From a bacterium (GTDB lineage: Bacteria > Vulcanimicrobiota > Xenobia > Xenobiales > JADMJV01): 64,000 nt of DNA. The notes under the pieces are model-generated. The model saw only the letters and a program-made list of their open reading frames with translations, had not been told where the DNA came from and made no database searches. Made by a program: the position numbers and the translations under genes. Shown here one piece after another: positions 8,777-17,428 of this stretch. Where the stretch lies: positions 48,179 through 112,178 of the forward strand of contig JADMJV010000049.1 of the NCBI GenBank assembly GCA_018780265.1, written 5' to 3'. Numbering within the stretch: position 1 is the stretch's first letter; each line of letters starts with the position of its first letter.

Positions 8777-10259
8777 CCAGCACGGGGTCATCGGGCCGAT
8801 CCACGTTGCTCTTGAACGGCACCGATTCCAGGATGATATAGTCAAAGTACTGAGCGCGCGCCCTGCGCTCGAAATCTCGCCCAACGGGGTGGTTGTTCCT
8901 CAGGAACAGGCGCAGGCTAAACTCGTCAAGCGAAAAGGGCCGTTGACCCAGAGCGATAGCTACCGTGTTGTTTTCGGCATAAAAAGGGCGTCCCCGAAGC
9001 TGGAACTCGTGGTCAATTTGGGTCAGCGTCTGGCGGAGCATGATGCCGTCTTTCCTCAGCGTGGCCTGGATGGAGGGGCAGTCCGGCAGCCATGTGACCA
9101 GATGGGCCACGCAGAAGGCCACGCAGCCCGCTCCCGCCCAACGCGCCGCCGAACTGCCGAAAAAGGGACCAAGCACCAGCAAGGAAGCGGCCAACGGGTC
9201 AACCAGATGATTCATCCAGGTTCCCGGTGAAGTGAAGATGAACCAGGTCACCGCCCATGTCCACACCAACAGGGCCCCCTCCCAGCCGGGGGGCGGGCTG
9301 AGTTCAAGCACCTGGGCGCGCTCCTGGTGCGGGCAACGTTTCCACTCCAGGCGCAGTTCCCAAACCAGGCAGGACAGTAGTGCCGAGGGCAAAGTGACGA
9401 GCAGCAAGATCAGAGTGGTGGGGTCCTCCGCGCTAACATTGAGCCAGAGGACCCGGGCAGAACCTAGCAGATGATCCATTGAGGCCCCCGCTGTAAGGGT
9501 GGCGCCCATGTTTTGCGTAAAGCGTCCGGCCGTAAACCACTCCAACAGGCAGATTCCGGTCGCGCAGGCCAGACTAACCGCAATTCCTAGCCAGCCGGCG
9601 AGCCCGTAGGCACCCTGGCGGACCAACCGCCAGACCATCCAGGGCAGCACGTAGAAAGAAGTGAACTTGGTGAAAAAAGCTGCAGTGGCGAAGGAACCGC
9701 CCGCCACCAGCCATCCCCGGCCAGCCTGCTTCACGTATTTTTCCACCGAGAGCACAGCCCACAGCACCAGGGCGGCGGCCAGAAAGTCGCAGCGCAATTG
9801 AACGCTGAGCCTTTGGTAAGTGAGACTACCTAAGAACATCAGGCTCAGCGGCACCGCGATGCTGGGGTCTGACCCCTGAAGTCTCAGTAGACGATAAAGC
9901 GCGATAACGATGAGAAAGGCGCTCAGTTGCATCCATCCGAGCCCGGTCTCGACCAGGCAGTCGGTGAAGCGAATCAGGAGCCCGTGGATCAGAAAGAAAA
10001 GGGGCATATAACGGGTGCCTCCGTAGCCCCGCGAGTCGAGCAGGGGTCGATAGAGTTCCCCCTGACTGGCGTCGCTGGCCAGAGTGGCCCACACGCCCGA
10101 AGTGTGCCCCTCGAACAGGTGGCCCGGCAGCCAGAACCAAAGGCCCAGGCGGACCGCATCGACCACGCTGACGATGGCTGCTAACCAGAGCGCATAAACG
10201 GGCCATCTGATGGTCACGCCTGAATTTACGCTCTCCGACCCGGCGCTCCTGTTCCTCAT
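8607..10259 (-). CDS. Polytopic GT-C-like membrane protein, paralog 1
   Basis: The 550-residue protein has about ten TM helices and is clearly paralogous to the next gene upstream: both share HTxGVWAxLAxDxxQGE, YRPxLDxRGYGGTRYMP, TYQRLSVQLRCDFLAAA, FFTKF and GTWxNHLVDP. The periplasm-facing acidic residues near the N-terminus and overall topology fit the GT-C fold (polyprenyl-phosphate-sugar dependent transferases, GT39/GT87-like). Its start overlaps the stop of the paralog by ATGA. The C-terminus runs about 20 residues past the paralog's end (after YYQVVAVRLPLAIL) into DNA antisense to the GT2 gene, consistent with loss of its original stop. Confidence 0.65.
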   Translation of the reverse strand: MRNRSAGSESVNSGVTIRWPVYALWLAAIVSVVDAVRLGLWFWLPGHLFEGHTSGVWATLASDASQGELYRPLLDSRGYGGTRYMPLFFLIHGLLIRFTDCLVETGLGWMQLSAFLIVIALYRLLRLQGSDPSIAVPLSLMFLGSLTYQRLSVQLRCDFLAAALVLWAVLSVEKYVKQAGRGWLVAGGSFATAAFFTKFTSFYVLPWMVWRLVRQGAYGLAGWLGIAVSLACATGICLLEWFTAGRFTQNMGATLTAGASMDHLLGSARVLWLNVSAEDPTTLILLLVTLPSALLSCLVWELRLEWKRCPHQERAQVLELSPPPGWEGALLVWTWAVTWFIFTSPGTWMNHLVDPLAASLLVLGPFFGSSAARWAGAGCVAFCVAHLVTWLPDCPSIQATLRKDGIMLRQTLTQIDHEFQLRGRPFYAENNTVAIALGQRPFSLDEFSLRLFLRNNHPVGRDFERRARAQYFDYIILESVPFKSNVDRPDDPVLATCRDDYWRSQPLEYQCLRPYYQVVAVRLPLAILGRRTVRRDWPNSSPEIQVRKNN

Positions 10260-11827
10260 CGCTTGGGGAGCAGTACGGCCAGTGGAGGCGAGACCGCAGC
10301 GACCTGATAGTAGTCTCGTATAAATCGGAACTCGGGGGGTTGGCGATTCCAGAACTCTTCGGGTTCATTGGCCAGGGGGGCTGGCCAGCGGCTCTCGTAT
10401 TCGAGCACTACCAAGGAAAATGCTCGATTTCGCACCCTCTCAATGAAGTCCAGGCCCACCGGGTGACGATTTCTTAGAAAGACACGCAAAGTGAATTCGT
10501 CCAGGAGTACAGGGCGATGCCCGAGGGCCAGCGGCACCGACGGATTCTCGGCCAGGTAGGGGGGGTGGAAATCAAAGCGGCGGCGCAGCGACTCCAAACT
10601 CTGGAAAGTGATGGCGCCGGTACCCGTGAGCGTGGCCTGGACCGACGGAGCGCCGGGCACCCAGGTGATCATATGGAGAGCTGCGATCAACGCGCAGCTG
10701 CAACCCGCCCAGCCGACGGTCTGCGGAGCCTGAAACAGCAATCCCATTACCAGCAGGCAGGCCATGATCGGGTCGACGAGGTGGTTTAGCCATGTGCCGG
10801 GGGAGGTGAAGATCGCCAGCGTCACCGCCCAGGTCACGAGACTCAAGGCCCCTTCCATCCGATAGGGCCGGTGCAAGGTGAAGTTAAACTCGGCGGGCGA
10901 TGCACCCTCAGCTTGCCATTGCAGGCGCAGTTGAGCCGGTCGCCAGCACAGCCCCAATATCAGTGCAAAGGGAATGGTTGCGAGGAAGAGCATCAGCGCC
11001 ATGGGATCCTCATAACAGAGGTTCACGAACAGGGTCTCGGTGGCGCCGATCAGACTCTTGAAAGTGCTACCGGTGTTGGCAGTCGCGCCCATATTCTGAC
11101 CGAATCGACCGGAGGTGGTTTTTTCCAGAATCCACCAGCCAACCCCGCAAAGACCGATGATGGCGGCCACGGCTGCACCCGCCTCGGCATAACATCGGGC
11201 TTTGGCCAGGCGGAAGGCGACCCAGAGCAAACCGTAAATCGAGCTAAACTTGGTGAAGAAAGCCGCTGCCAGGCTGGCCACCGCCAACCCCAACCAGCCC
11301 CGGCGGCGCCCGGACAGATACTTTTCGACCCAGAGAACGCACCAGAAAACCCCCGCCGCGGCCAGGAAATCACAGCGCAGCTGCACGCTCAGTCGCTGGT
11401 AGGTAGAGGTGCCCAAGAGCAGCAAGGCGATGGGCAGCGCTCGAGAGCGGGGCAATCCTTGCTGGCGGAGCAAAGAGTAGACCGCCCCCAGGCAGAGGCA
11501 GACCCCCAGTTGCAGCCACACCCACCCCGACAGGACAAATTCTCCCGTCAATTGCGCAACTCCAGCGTGGACAGCAAAGAAGGCCGGCATGTAACGGGTG
11601 CCCCCATAGCCCCGCTCGTCGAGCACCGGACGATAGAATTCGCCCTGGGTAAAGTCGTAGGCCAGCGCAGCCCACACCCCAGCGGTGTGACCTTCGAGCA
11701 GATGACCGGACCCGTAGTAGCCTACCAACAAACGAGCAGCGTTAAGCAGGCCGACTGCGGCCGCCAGCCACAGCGCATAGGTTGATCGGCTCGCCACCAG
11801 CCAGGCTACGCGATTCCCTCCGACCAT
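10256..11827 (-). CDS. Polytopic GT-C-like membrane protein, paralog 2
   Basis: This is the sister of the downstream gene, with about 523 residues from the chosen ATG, which has ACAAGG just upstream; a TTG 16 codons earlier is less likely. The shared core is GHTAGVWAALAYDFTQGEFY, RGYGGTRYMP, STYQRLSVQLRCDFLAA and GTWLNHLVDP. It ends YYQVAAVSPPLAVLLPKR, which I take as the ancestral end of the pair. Tandem duplication with divergence suggests two sugar-specific transferases in one pathway. It is divergent from the GT87 gene with about 40 bp between starts. Confidence 0.65.
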   Translation of the reverse strand: MVGGNRVAWLVASRSTYALWLAAAVGLLNAARLLVGYYGSGHLLEGHTAGVWAALAYDFTQGEFYRPVLDERGYGGTRYMPAFFAVHAGVAQLTGEFVLSGWVWLQLGVCLCLGAVYSLLRQQGLPRSRALPIALLLLGTSTYQRLSVQLRCDFLAAAGVFWCVLWVEKYLSGRRRGWLGLAVASLAAAFFTKFSSIYGLLWVAFRLAKARCYAEAGAAVAAIIGLCGVGWWILEKTTSGRFGQNMGATANTGSTFKSLIGATETLFVNLCYEDPMALMLFLATIPFALILGLCWRPAQLRLQWQAEGASPAEFNFTLHRPYRMEGALSLVTWAVTLAIFTSPGTWLNHLVDPIMACLLVMGLLFQAPQTVGWAGCSCALIAALHMITWVPGAPSVQATLTGTGAITFQSLESLRRRFDFHPPYLAENPSVPLALGHRPVLLDEFTLRVFLRNRHPVGLDFIERVRNRAFSLVVLEYESRWPAPLANEPEEFWNRQPPEFRFIRDYYQVAAVSPPLAVLLPKR

Positions 11828-11868
11828 CCTTGTAGAGGAGGCAAGGGGGCCACCGCGTAAATGAGCCG

Positions 11869-13215
11869 ATGCCAACCACCGGCCGATGGCTGATTAGTGC
11901 CTATTTGCTGCTGATGATTGCCTATTGCTTGCCCTATCCGGCAGGACCTAAATTCTGGCGGCGCTGGATCCATCCCCTGGAGCGGTATGTTTGGTTTGGA
12001 CATGGCTGCGACCTGGAGAGGCTTTACAAATACAGCGAGCTGATGCGTGGAGCCCGGGTGGACCTGGCCCATCTGAAGGAGTGGAGCGGAGACCTCGGAG
12101 CGGTGGGTGAATTTCTGCCCACCTCGCGACCGAATCAGCCGTTGTTGCCGTACCGCGACTTCGCGCTGGAATACCCCCCAGTATGTGTGCCGCTTTTCTG
12201 GCTGCCTCGTCTGGCGACTTCGTCGCTGACCGGTTATCGCAGCGCCTTTGCCCTGGAGATGGCCCTTTGGATGGGCGGCGCGCTGACCCTGGCCCTGTCC
12301 TGGGTCGGCTGGCCGCCCCAGGCCCAGGGCCGCCGGCAGCGGCTCTGGCTGTTGACCGCTCTGGCCACGGCGGCGTTGGGACCGCTGGTGGTTAGCCGCC
12401 TGGATGCCGCGGTGGCTTTTTTTCTTATGGGGGCGATGGTGTCGGTCCGCCACCATCGAGCCGCGCTCTGTGGCCTGTTCCTGGGGCTGGCAACCGGGGC
12501 GAAGTTGCTACCCGCTTTACTGCTACCCGCTTTTCTCCTTCACTGGGGATCCCAGCACAAGTGGGTTAGGGCAGGTCGTTGTTTGGGAGCCTTTTGCTGG
12601 ACGGTGTTGCTGGTGTTTGGACCGGCCGCCTGGGTGGGCGGCTCCAATCTTCGTCTGCTTTTCGCTTACCATAGCCAGCGGCCGGTAGAAATTGAAAGCA
12701 GTTACGCCAGCCTGATGCTGCTCCACAAATTCTTGGGAGGTCCCGAAATGGTGGCTCAGGCTTTTGGTTCGCGCTGCCTGCGTGCGCCCTATGAGAGTTT
12801 CGTCGTGGGCCTGGCAACGCTGGCGCCCCTGGTCCTGTGCGGCACGGTTTTAGGCCTGTACGGGCGCTTTTTGAAGAAGCACCCCGAGGCCGATGAAGCA
12901 GCCCGCTGCGCCGCCTTACTCCGCTGCGTGGTGGCCTTGCTGACCGCCATGCTGATCAGCATGAAGGTGCTTTCTCCCCAGTTCCTTACTCCCCTGATTC
13001 CGCTGATATTCTTGCTCGACGACCGTCCGGCCGGCGTGCGAGCAACAGATGTGCTGATGCTAACCGCCTGCCTTCTTACGCAGATCATCTTTCCGGGTTG
13101 TTGGGATTTTCTGGAAGAACCGCCTCGGCTGCTACCGGCTCTGATCCTGGGGCTGAGGAACGCCTTGTTGGTTCTGCTCTGGTACCGAATTGTGCAACCC
13201 TGGCTCAGGCCGTGA
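11869..13215 (+). CDS. GT87/DUF2029-type mannosyltransferase-like membrane protein
   Basis: The 448-residue protein has roughly ten TM helices. The first periplasmic loop carries DLERLYKYSEL and later YRDFALEYPPVCVPLFWLP, matching the Y.D...EYPP signature of DUF2029/GT87 (the PimE family, alpha-mannosyltransferases using polyprenyl-phosphate-mannose). GLATGAKLLPALLLP is also typical. It heads a five-gene forward set whose members overlap or nearly touch. An out-of-frame ATG lies 8 bases upstream; a GGAGG-containing stretch sits about 25 bases upstream of the chosen start. Confidence 0.7.
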   Translation: MPTTGRWLISAYLLLMIAYCLPYPAGPKFWRRWIHPLERYVWFGHGCDLERLYKYSELMRGARVDLAHLKEWSGDLGAVGEFLPTSRPNQPLLPYRDFALEYPPVCVPLFWLPRLATSSLTGYRSAFALEMALWMGGALTLALSWVGWPPQAQGRRQRLWLLTALATAALGPLVVSRLDAAVAFFLMGAMVSVRHHRAALCGLFLGLATGAKLLPALLLPAFLLHWGSQHKWVRAGRCLGAFCWTVLLVFGPAAWVGGSNLRLLFAYHSQRPVEIESSYASLMLLHKFLGGPEMVAQAFGSRCLRAPYESFVVGLATLAPLVLCGTVLGLYGRFLKKHPEADEAARCAALLRCVVALLTAMLISMKVLSPQFLTPLIPLIFLLDDRPAGVRATDVLMLTACLLTQIIFPGCWDFLEEPPRLLPALILGLRNALLVLLWYRIVQPWLRP

Positions 13216-14297
13216 CTCGGCGATTCTCTCCGGGTCCAAAGCAGAAATGGGCTTTGCTGCTGGGCGTTAACCTCTTCATTCTGGCCGCGTTGACCCTGTT
13301 GACCGAGATCTATCTGCGTTGGAAACTGGACCCACGCTACGCTCCCCGACCCGACTTTGAAATATTGCACCCGACCACCGTTTGGGCGCCCTGTCCCAAC
13401 CTGCACTACACCTACTATGGCCCGGACTTCTCTCAGCACATCATCACCGACCCCTTCGGATGCAGGCTTGACGGCCTGGGACCTCCGGGACCGGACGATT
13501 CTCTCTTGCTGCTGGTGGGCGATTCCTACACATTCGGCTGGGGCGTGTCAGGCGACCAGACGTACGCTGCCTATCTGGACCGTCTTTTGAGTCAGGCCCG
13601 CCCCGGTTGGCGCGTCGTCAATCTGGGCGTGCCTGGCTTCAGTTTGCTGGCCAGCGCCCAACGCTTGCAAGACTATCTGCACACGGTGGACCGCCGTAGG
13701 GTGCGGGGCGTTCTGGTGCTGCATGCTGACAACGACCCGGTGGACAACGTGCTCTACCTACATCACAAAACGGGCTTTCTGGTCCGCACCTATCCACCGC
13801 GTTCCCCCACCAGCCCATCACGTCTGATCAACCTGCTGACCCGGGCTTGGCGGGACTACACCGCCCCCGAAGGTGTCGGCCCCAAGACCCAAGGACCAAT
13901 GCTGTGGGCGGGTGTGGACTGGGGTCGCTACGAAGACATGGACCCTCGCGAAATCGACCTGCCGGGCACCAAGAAAGCCCGCCACCTCACGCCGTTGCAA
14001 GCCAGGCTGATGCGACTGGGAATCGACAAGATCCATCGCGCGCTGGGCCGGGATGTCTCGATCCACCACCTGGTTCTATATTTGGGGCCGGAGTCTGAAG
14101 TCTATGCCCCCGCCATGATTGAGGTCTTTCCCCAGGACTTTCCGGCCCACTACCACGGGCTGATGAAACCTGGCTCCTGGGACCGTTCTGTGAGGGGTCA
14201 CAATCAGCACAGCGGGGGGCATTTTACTCCGGCATATAACGAGCATTGCGCCAGGGTCATGTTCGATCTTTTGCAACTGAACGCCCCCGGCCGATAA
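13212..14297 (+). CDS. Membrane-anchored SGNH/GDSL-type hydrolase
   Basis: The start is the GTG overlapping the previous stop (GTGA). A TM anchor (WALLLGVNLFILAALTLL) is followed by an extracytoplasmic SGNH domain: block I VGDSYTFGWGV with nucleophile Ser about 105, block II VVNLGVPGFS, a degenerate block III (LVLHADNDPVDN) and a C-terminal His in SGGHFTPAYNEHCA. These proteins in polysaccharide loci often deacylate, or acetylate when paired with acyltransferases, sugars outside the membrane. Spacing of the catalytic Asp-His is unclear, so the exact activity is not assigned. Confidence 0.75.
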   Translation: MTRRFSPGPKQKWALLLGVNLFILAALTLLTEIYLRWKLDPRYAPRPDFEILHPTTVWAPCPNLHYTYYGPDFSQHIITDPFGCRLDGLGPPGPDDSLLLLVGDSYTFGWGVSGDQTYAAYLDRLLSQARPGWRVVNLGVPGFSLLASAQRLQDYLHTVDRRRVRGVLVLHADNDPVDNVLYLHHKTGFLVRTYPPRSPTSPSRLINLLTRAWRDYTAPEGVGPKTQGPMLWAGVDWGRYEDMDPREIDLPGTKKARHLTPLQARLMRLGIDKIHRALGRDVSIHHLVLYLGPESEVYAPAMIEVFPQDFPAHYHGLMKPGSWDRSVRGHNQHSGGHFTPAYNEHCARVMFDLLQLNAPGR

Positions 14298-14325
14298 GCA
14301 GGAATCGGGTAAAGCATAGGGCAGC

Positions 14326-15456
14326 ATGGGTGATGGGGTGCACAGATTTTACCAACATTCAAGAGGGACCCTGCGCGTGAGGGATTCGGCTGCCCCAGAT
14401 GGAGAGATTGACGTGGTGATCCTCTACGTGGACGGGTCCAAGACGGCCTTTCAGGAGTCGCACCTGGCCCAAGCGGGCCCCCTCAGCCCATGCCAAGTGC
14501 GCTCACTGGGGGAACTGCGTTTCTTGTTTCGTTCGATGGAGCGTTATGCTCCCTGGGTGCGCCGTCCGCTTTTGGTGGTGCAGAACCAGGAACAGTTGCC
14601 CGACTGGCTGGACCCAACCCGGGTGCGGGTGATTCACCACGACCAGTTCGTCCCCGCTGAACTGCTGCCTACTTTTCACGGCACTCCCGTTTATGCTCAC
14701 CTTCACCGCATTCCCGACCTGGCCGAGCACTATGTGGTGTGGTACGATGACCATATGTTGGGTCGGAATCTCAGCCCCAATTTCTTTTTCGATGGGTGGG
14801 GACGGCCCCGGGCCATTCCCCTGGATTCCCCTATCCCGCGCTGGCTGGGCCGATTCTTACCAGACGCCTTCACCCATTCTCTGGTGATGACCACCCGCGT
14901 TCTGGATGATATTCGTCCCATCTGGCCGAAGACGGCGCTGGACTATTATCTCTATCCCCACATTCCTCAGGCGAATTGCAAAACTTGGTGGCAAGAGTTT
15001 CTCCGACAGTTCTCCGGCCATTCCTTATTCCAGGGCACGATCACCCGACGCAAGCGCGGGACGTCCAGAAACTATGTGGCGCTTGAAACTCTCTTTTGCA
15101 ATTGGTTGTTGCGCCGCCTGGGCTGGTCGCGCTGGCGTAGTGCCCGTCATTGCGCCGGACAGCAACTGATGCGGCTGTGCGCCAAGGCGCTGAATCGAAT
15201 GTTGGGCCTGCACCTGCCCGTGACTTATGAAATCTATGGGATCTTTAATGACTCAGGCAAAACCAAACGCTCTATGGCTGCCTTGCTAGCGGAGCAGCCA
15301 ACGATATTCTGCGTCAACGACAACGCCTACGATCGATTCCTCGAAGAGGGCTGTGTTTACGAGGGTGGCTTTGAAGTGAATCCACGTTCGCTGGCGCGAT
15401 TCCGCGAGACCATGGAGAAACTGTATCCGCATGCCAGCCAATTCGAGAGGAACTGA
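14326..15456 (+). CDS. Stealth-family phosphotransferase (capsule/exopolysaccharide)
   Basis: The conserved Stealth regions are all visible. CR1: IDVVILYVDG. CR2: LGELRFLFRSMERYAPWVRR with VVQNQ, PDWLDP, VIHHDQFVP and LPTF. The middle block: HLHRIPDLAEHYVVWYDDHML. CR4: TIFCVND near residue 325. Stealth proteins are hexose-1-phosphate transferases that build phosphodiester-linked glycans such as capsules, and relate to GNPTAB. The usual CR2 Asn-containing loop is slightly divergent. Its place between SGNH and radical-SAM genes, all in one direction, supports a role in making a phosphoglycan. Confidence 0.85.
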   Translation: MGDGVHRFYQHSRGTLRVRDSAAPDGEIDVVILYVDGSKTAFQESHLAQAGPLSPCQVRSLGELRFLFRSMERYAPWVRRPLLVVQNQEQLPDWLDPTRVRVIHHDQFVPAELLPTFHGTPVYAHLHRIPDLAEHYVVWYDDHMLGRNLSPNFFFDGWGRPRAIPLDSPIPRWLGRFLPDAFTHSLVMTTRVLDDIRPIWPKTALDYYLYPHIPQANCKTWWQEFLRQFSGHSLFQGTITRRKRGTSRNYVALETLFCNWLLRRLGWSRWRSARHCAGQQLMRLCAKALNRMLGLHLPVTYEIYGIFNDSGKTKRSMAALLAEQPTIFCVNDNAYDRFLEEGCVYEGGFEVNPRSLARFRETMEKLYPHASQFERN

Positions 15457-15457
15457 A

Positions 15458-17428
15458 ATGAATCCACCAATTCGCCTGGGCCTGGTCTCGCCGGCCACTT
15501 ACAATCAGAGCACCGACGCTCCCAACAAGGGGCCCACCAGTCTCTTGATGCAGTTGACCTGGCCCTCGGTCACGGCCTTCCTCAACGACTCACCGGATGT
15601 GGACCGTTATCAGTATCAAATGTATGATGACGTCACCGATGGCGACATCAGTTGTCTCAAAGACGTGGACGCGGTGCTGTTCACGGCCTACACCGGGCAT
15701 ATTTATCGGGCCCGTGAACTGGCCCGGCAGCTTCGGGCTGTGGCCGGCAAGCGCCAGCGTTTCATTCTGGGCGGCATCCACGTCACTTCGGTGGTATTCG
15801 AGACCATCCGGGCCTTTCTCTACAAGCATCTGGCCGACCACCCGGAGGCCCAAAGCCAGTTGACGGCGGTCACCGACTCCAGGGTGGTTCCGCTGCATCG
15901 ATTGGTGCACCGCCTCACCCCTTTTCTCGAGCCCGCCCTGAAGGAGGAACTGCTCCGGGATTCCTGGGCCTTTTTTATGGAGCGCGGAGGGCCGGGCAGC
16001 CTGGAGCAGATGTTCGACCAGGACCCTCTGCCTGGACACTCTTACGCGCGCGAATTCTTTGAGCTGAACCAGGAGTTCGACGTGCTTTTCGCCGGCCTGA
16101 TCGACGGCAAATCCCCGCTGCAGACTTCGGTGCGCGCTCGCCTGTTGGAGGCGATTGAAGCTGACGAGCCTCCGGCCAAAGCCATCTTGAGCCTGGGGTT
16201 CGGTTCGGTCGACGAGGTGCCTCGCCCCAACTGGAAGCTGTGCCTGGGTGACCGCGCCCGCAAGCTCTTTCCCAGCCCCGTCAGCAGTGCCGCCAGCGGC
16301 CGCCGCACCCCTGTGCTGGCGTATGAAACGGGCCGGGGCTGCCAACACGCCTGTGACTTTTGCTCGGTGGTGAACTTCTTCGGACCGCTCACCTACCGTA
16401 ACCCCTCTGTGGTGTATGAGGAACTGCGCCAGGCCATTGTGGAATTGGGCTGTCACGAATTTTTCTTCGTGGATGACAATCTGAATGGCAGCATCAAGCG
16501 CTTTACCGAACTTTGCCAGGCTCTGGTGCCGCTGCGCAAGGAATTTCCCACCTTTGGCTGGGCCTGCCAACTCACTTTCGAGCACGTGGCCGGACAACGC
16601 GAACTTATGCAACTGGCCTCGCGGGCGGGGATGAACAGTTGTTATCTGGGCCTGGAAGGGGTCGACACAAAGGCCTTTGAGATCATCAACAAGGCCCACA
16701 ACACCCGCGAAAATGTGCGTGAAGGCTTGCAGATCCTCAAGGAGGAGGGGATTGTCGCCTTCTGCAACGTCATCATGGGGCTACCCACGGACGATGAGAA
16801 ATTCCCCGCGGCCATGCTGGCGGGCTTAAAGGAGCTGGACGTGCCCGCCATCGTACCTTTCACCTGCTCGGTGTTGCCGGGCACAGCCCTGTTCAATCAA
16901 CTCCACCAGGCTCGAAACCAGGACATGGAAAATATCGTCAAAAGCGGCTGGAAATACAACAATTCCTTCGACGTGGTCATGGGCACTTCGAGCCTGGACA
17001 AAGACCGCTTCGCCGAGGTTAAGCGCGAATTCGTCCGGCGCTACGCCGCCTACGAACGCATGCTGTCCACCTGTAGCAGCTATTACAAGTCACCGCCCTG
17101 GAACCTGACACCGTCCCGGTGGATCGCCTCGATCGGCGACTTCGTGCAGGTGGTGGCCTTCAACATCTTCGTCAGCGAGTCTCTGGCGCGAGGCCAGCAC
17201 TACATGGCCTGCGGCCCCCACTACTTGCACGCCCCCACCTTCCTGAACCTGGCCCGCGACGCGGCCTGGCGCAAGGAGCGGGGGCTGGGCTGGTTGAGGG
17301 CCGGCCTGTTGACCTTGCTGAGCTGGTTACTGCCGTTCTTGAAAGGCCCCGTCAACCGCGTCGCGCAGAGCCATGGCATCGACCTGACTTGGGACCGACC
17401 AGAGCACCCGAATCCCGGCCCAGAATGA
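15458..17428 (+). CDS. B12-binding-domain radical SAM protein
   Basis: The ATG lies one base after the Stealth stop, with GAGAGGA upstream. Residues 1-150 form a cobalamin-binding-like fold (FTAYTGHIYRARELARQLRA then FILGGIHVTS). The radical-SAM cluster motif CQHACDFC supplies Cys 295, 299 and 302 in CxxxCxxC. FVDDNL follows, then GLEGVD and NVIMGLPTDD. The C-terminus, about 130 residues, includes a hydrophobic segment near residue 635. Enzymes of this class methylate unactivated carbons or modify lipids and sugars. Operon context suggests modification of an envelope lipid or glycan; the substrate cannot be read from sequence. Confidence 0.85.
   Translation: MNPPIRLGLVSPATYNQSTDAPNKGPTSLLMQLTWPSVTAFLNDSPDVDRYQYQMYDDVTDGDISCLKDVDAVLFTAYTGHIYRARELARQLRAVAGKRQRFILGGIHVTSVVFETIRAFLYKHLADHPEAQSQLTAVTDSRVVPLHRLVHRLTPFLEPALKEELLRDSWAFFMERGGPGSLEQMFDQDPLPGHSYAREFFELNQEFDVLFAGLIDGKSPLQTSVRARLLEAIEADEPPAKAILSLGFGSVDEVPRPNWKLCLGDRARKLFPSPVSSAASGRRTPVLAYETGRGCQHACDFCSVVNFFGPLTYRNPSVVYEELRQAIVELGCHEFFFVDDNLNGSIKRFTELCQALVPLRKEFPTFGWACQLTFEHVAGQRELMQLASRAGMNSCYLGLEGVDTKAFEIINKAHNTRENVREGLQILKEEGIVAFCNVIMGLPTDDEKFPAAMLAGLKELDVPAIVPFTCSVLPGTALFNQLHQARNQDMENIVKSGWKYNNSFDVVMGTSSLDKDRFAEVKREFVRRYAAYERMLSTCSSYYKSPPWNLTPSRWIASIGDFVQVVAFNIFVSESLARGQHYMACGPHYLHAPTFLNLARDAAWRKERGLGWLRAGLLTLLSWLLPFLKGPVNRVAQSHGIDLTWDRPEHPNPGPE

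Noticed and set aside
17119..17424. Extended N-terminus for the ABC exporter
   Set aside because: It would overlap the radical-SAM gene by 300 bases in another frame; the ATGA start gives a normal TM domain.
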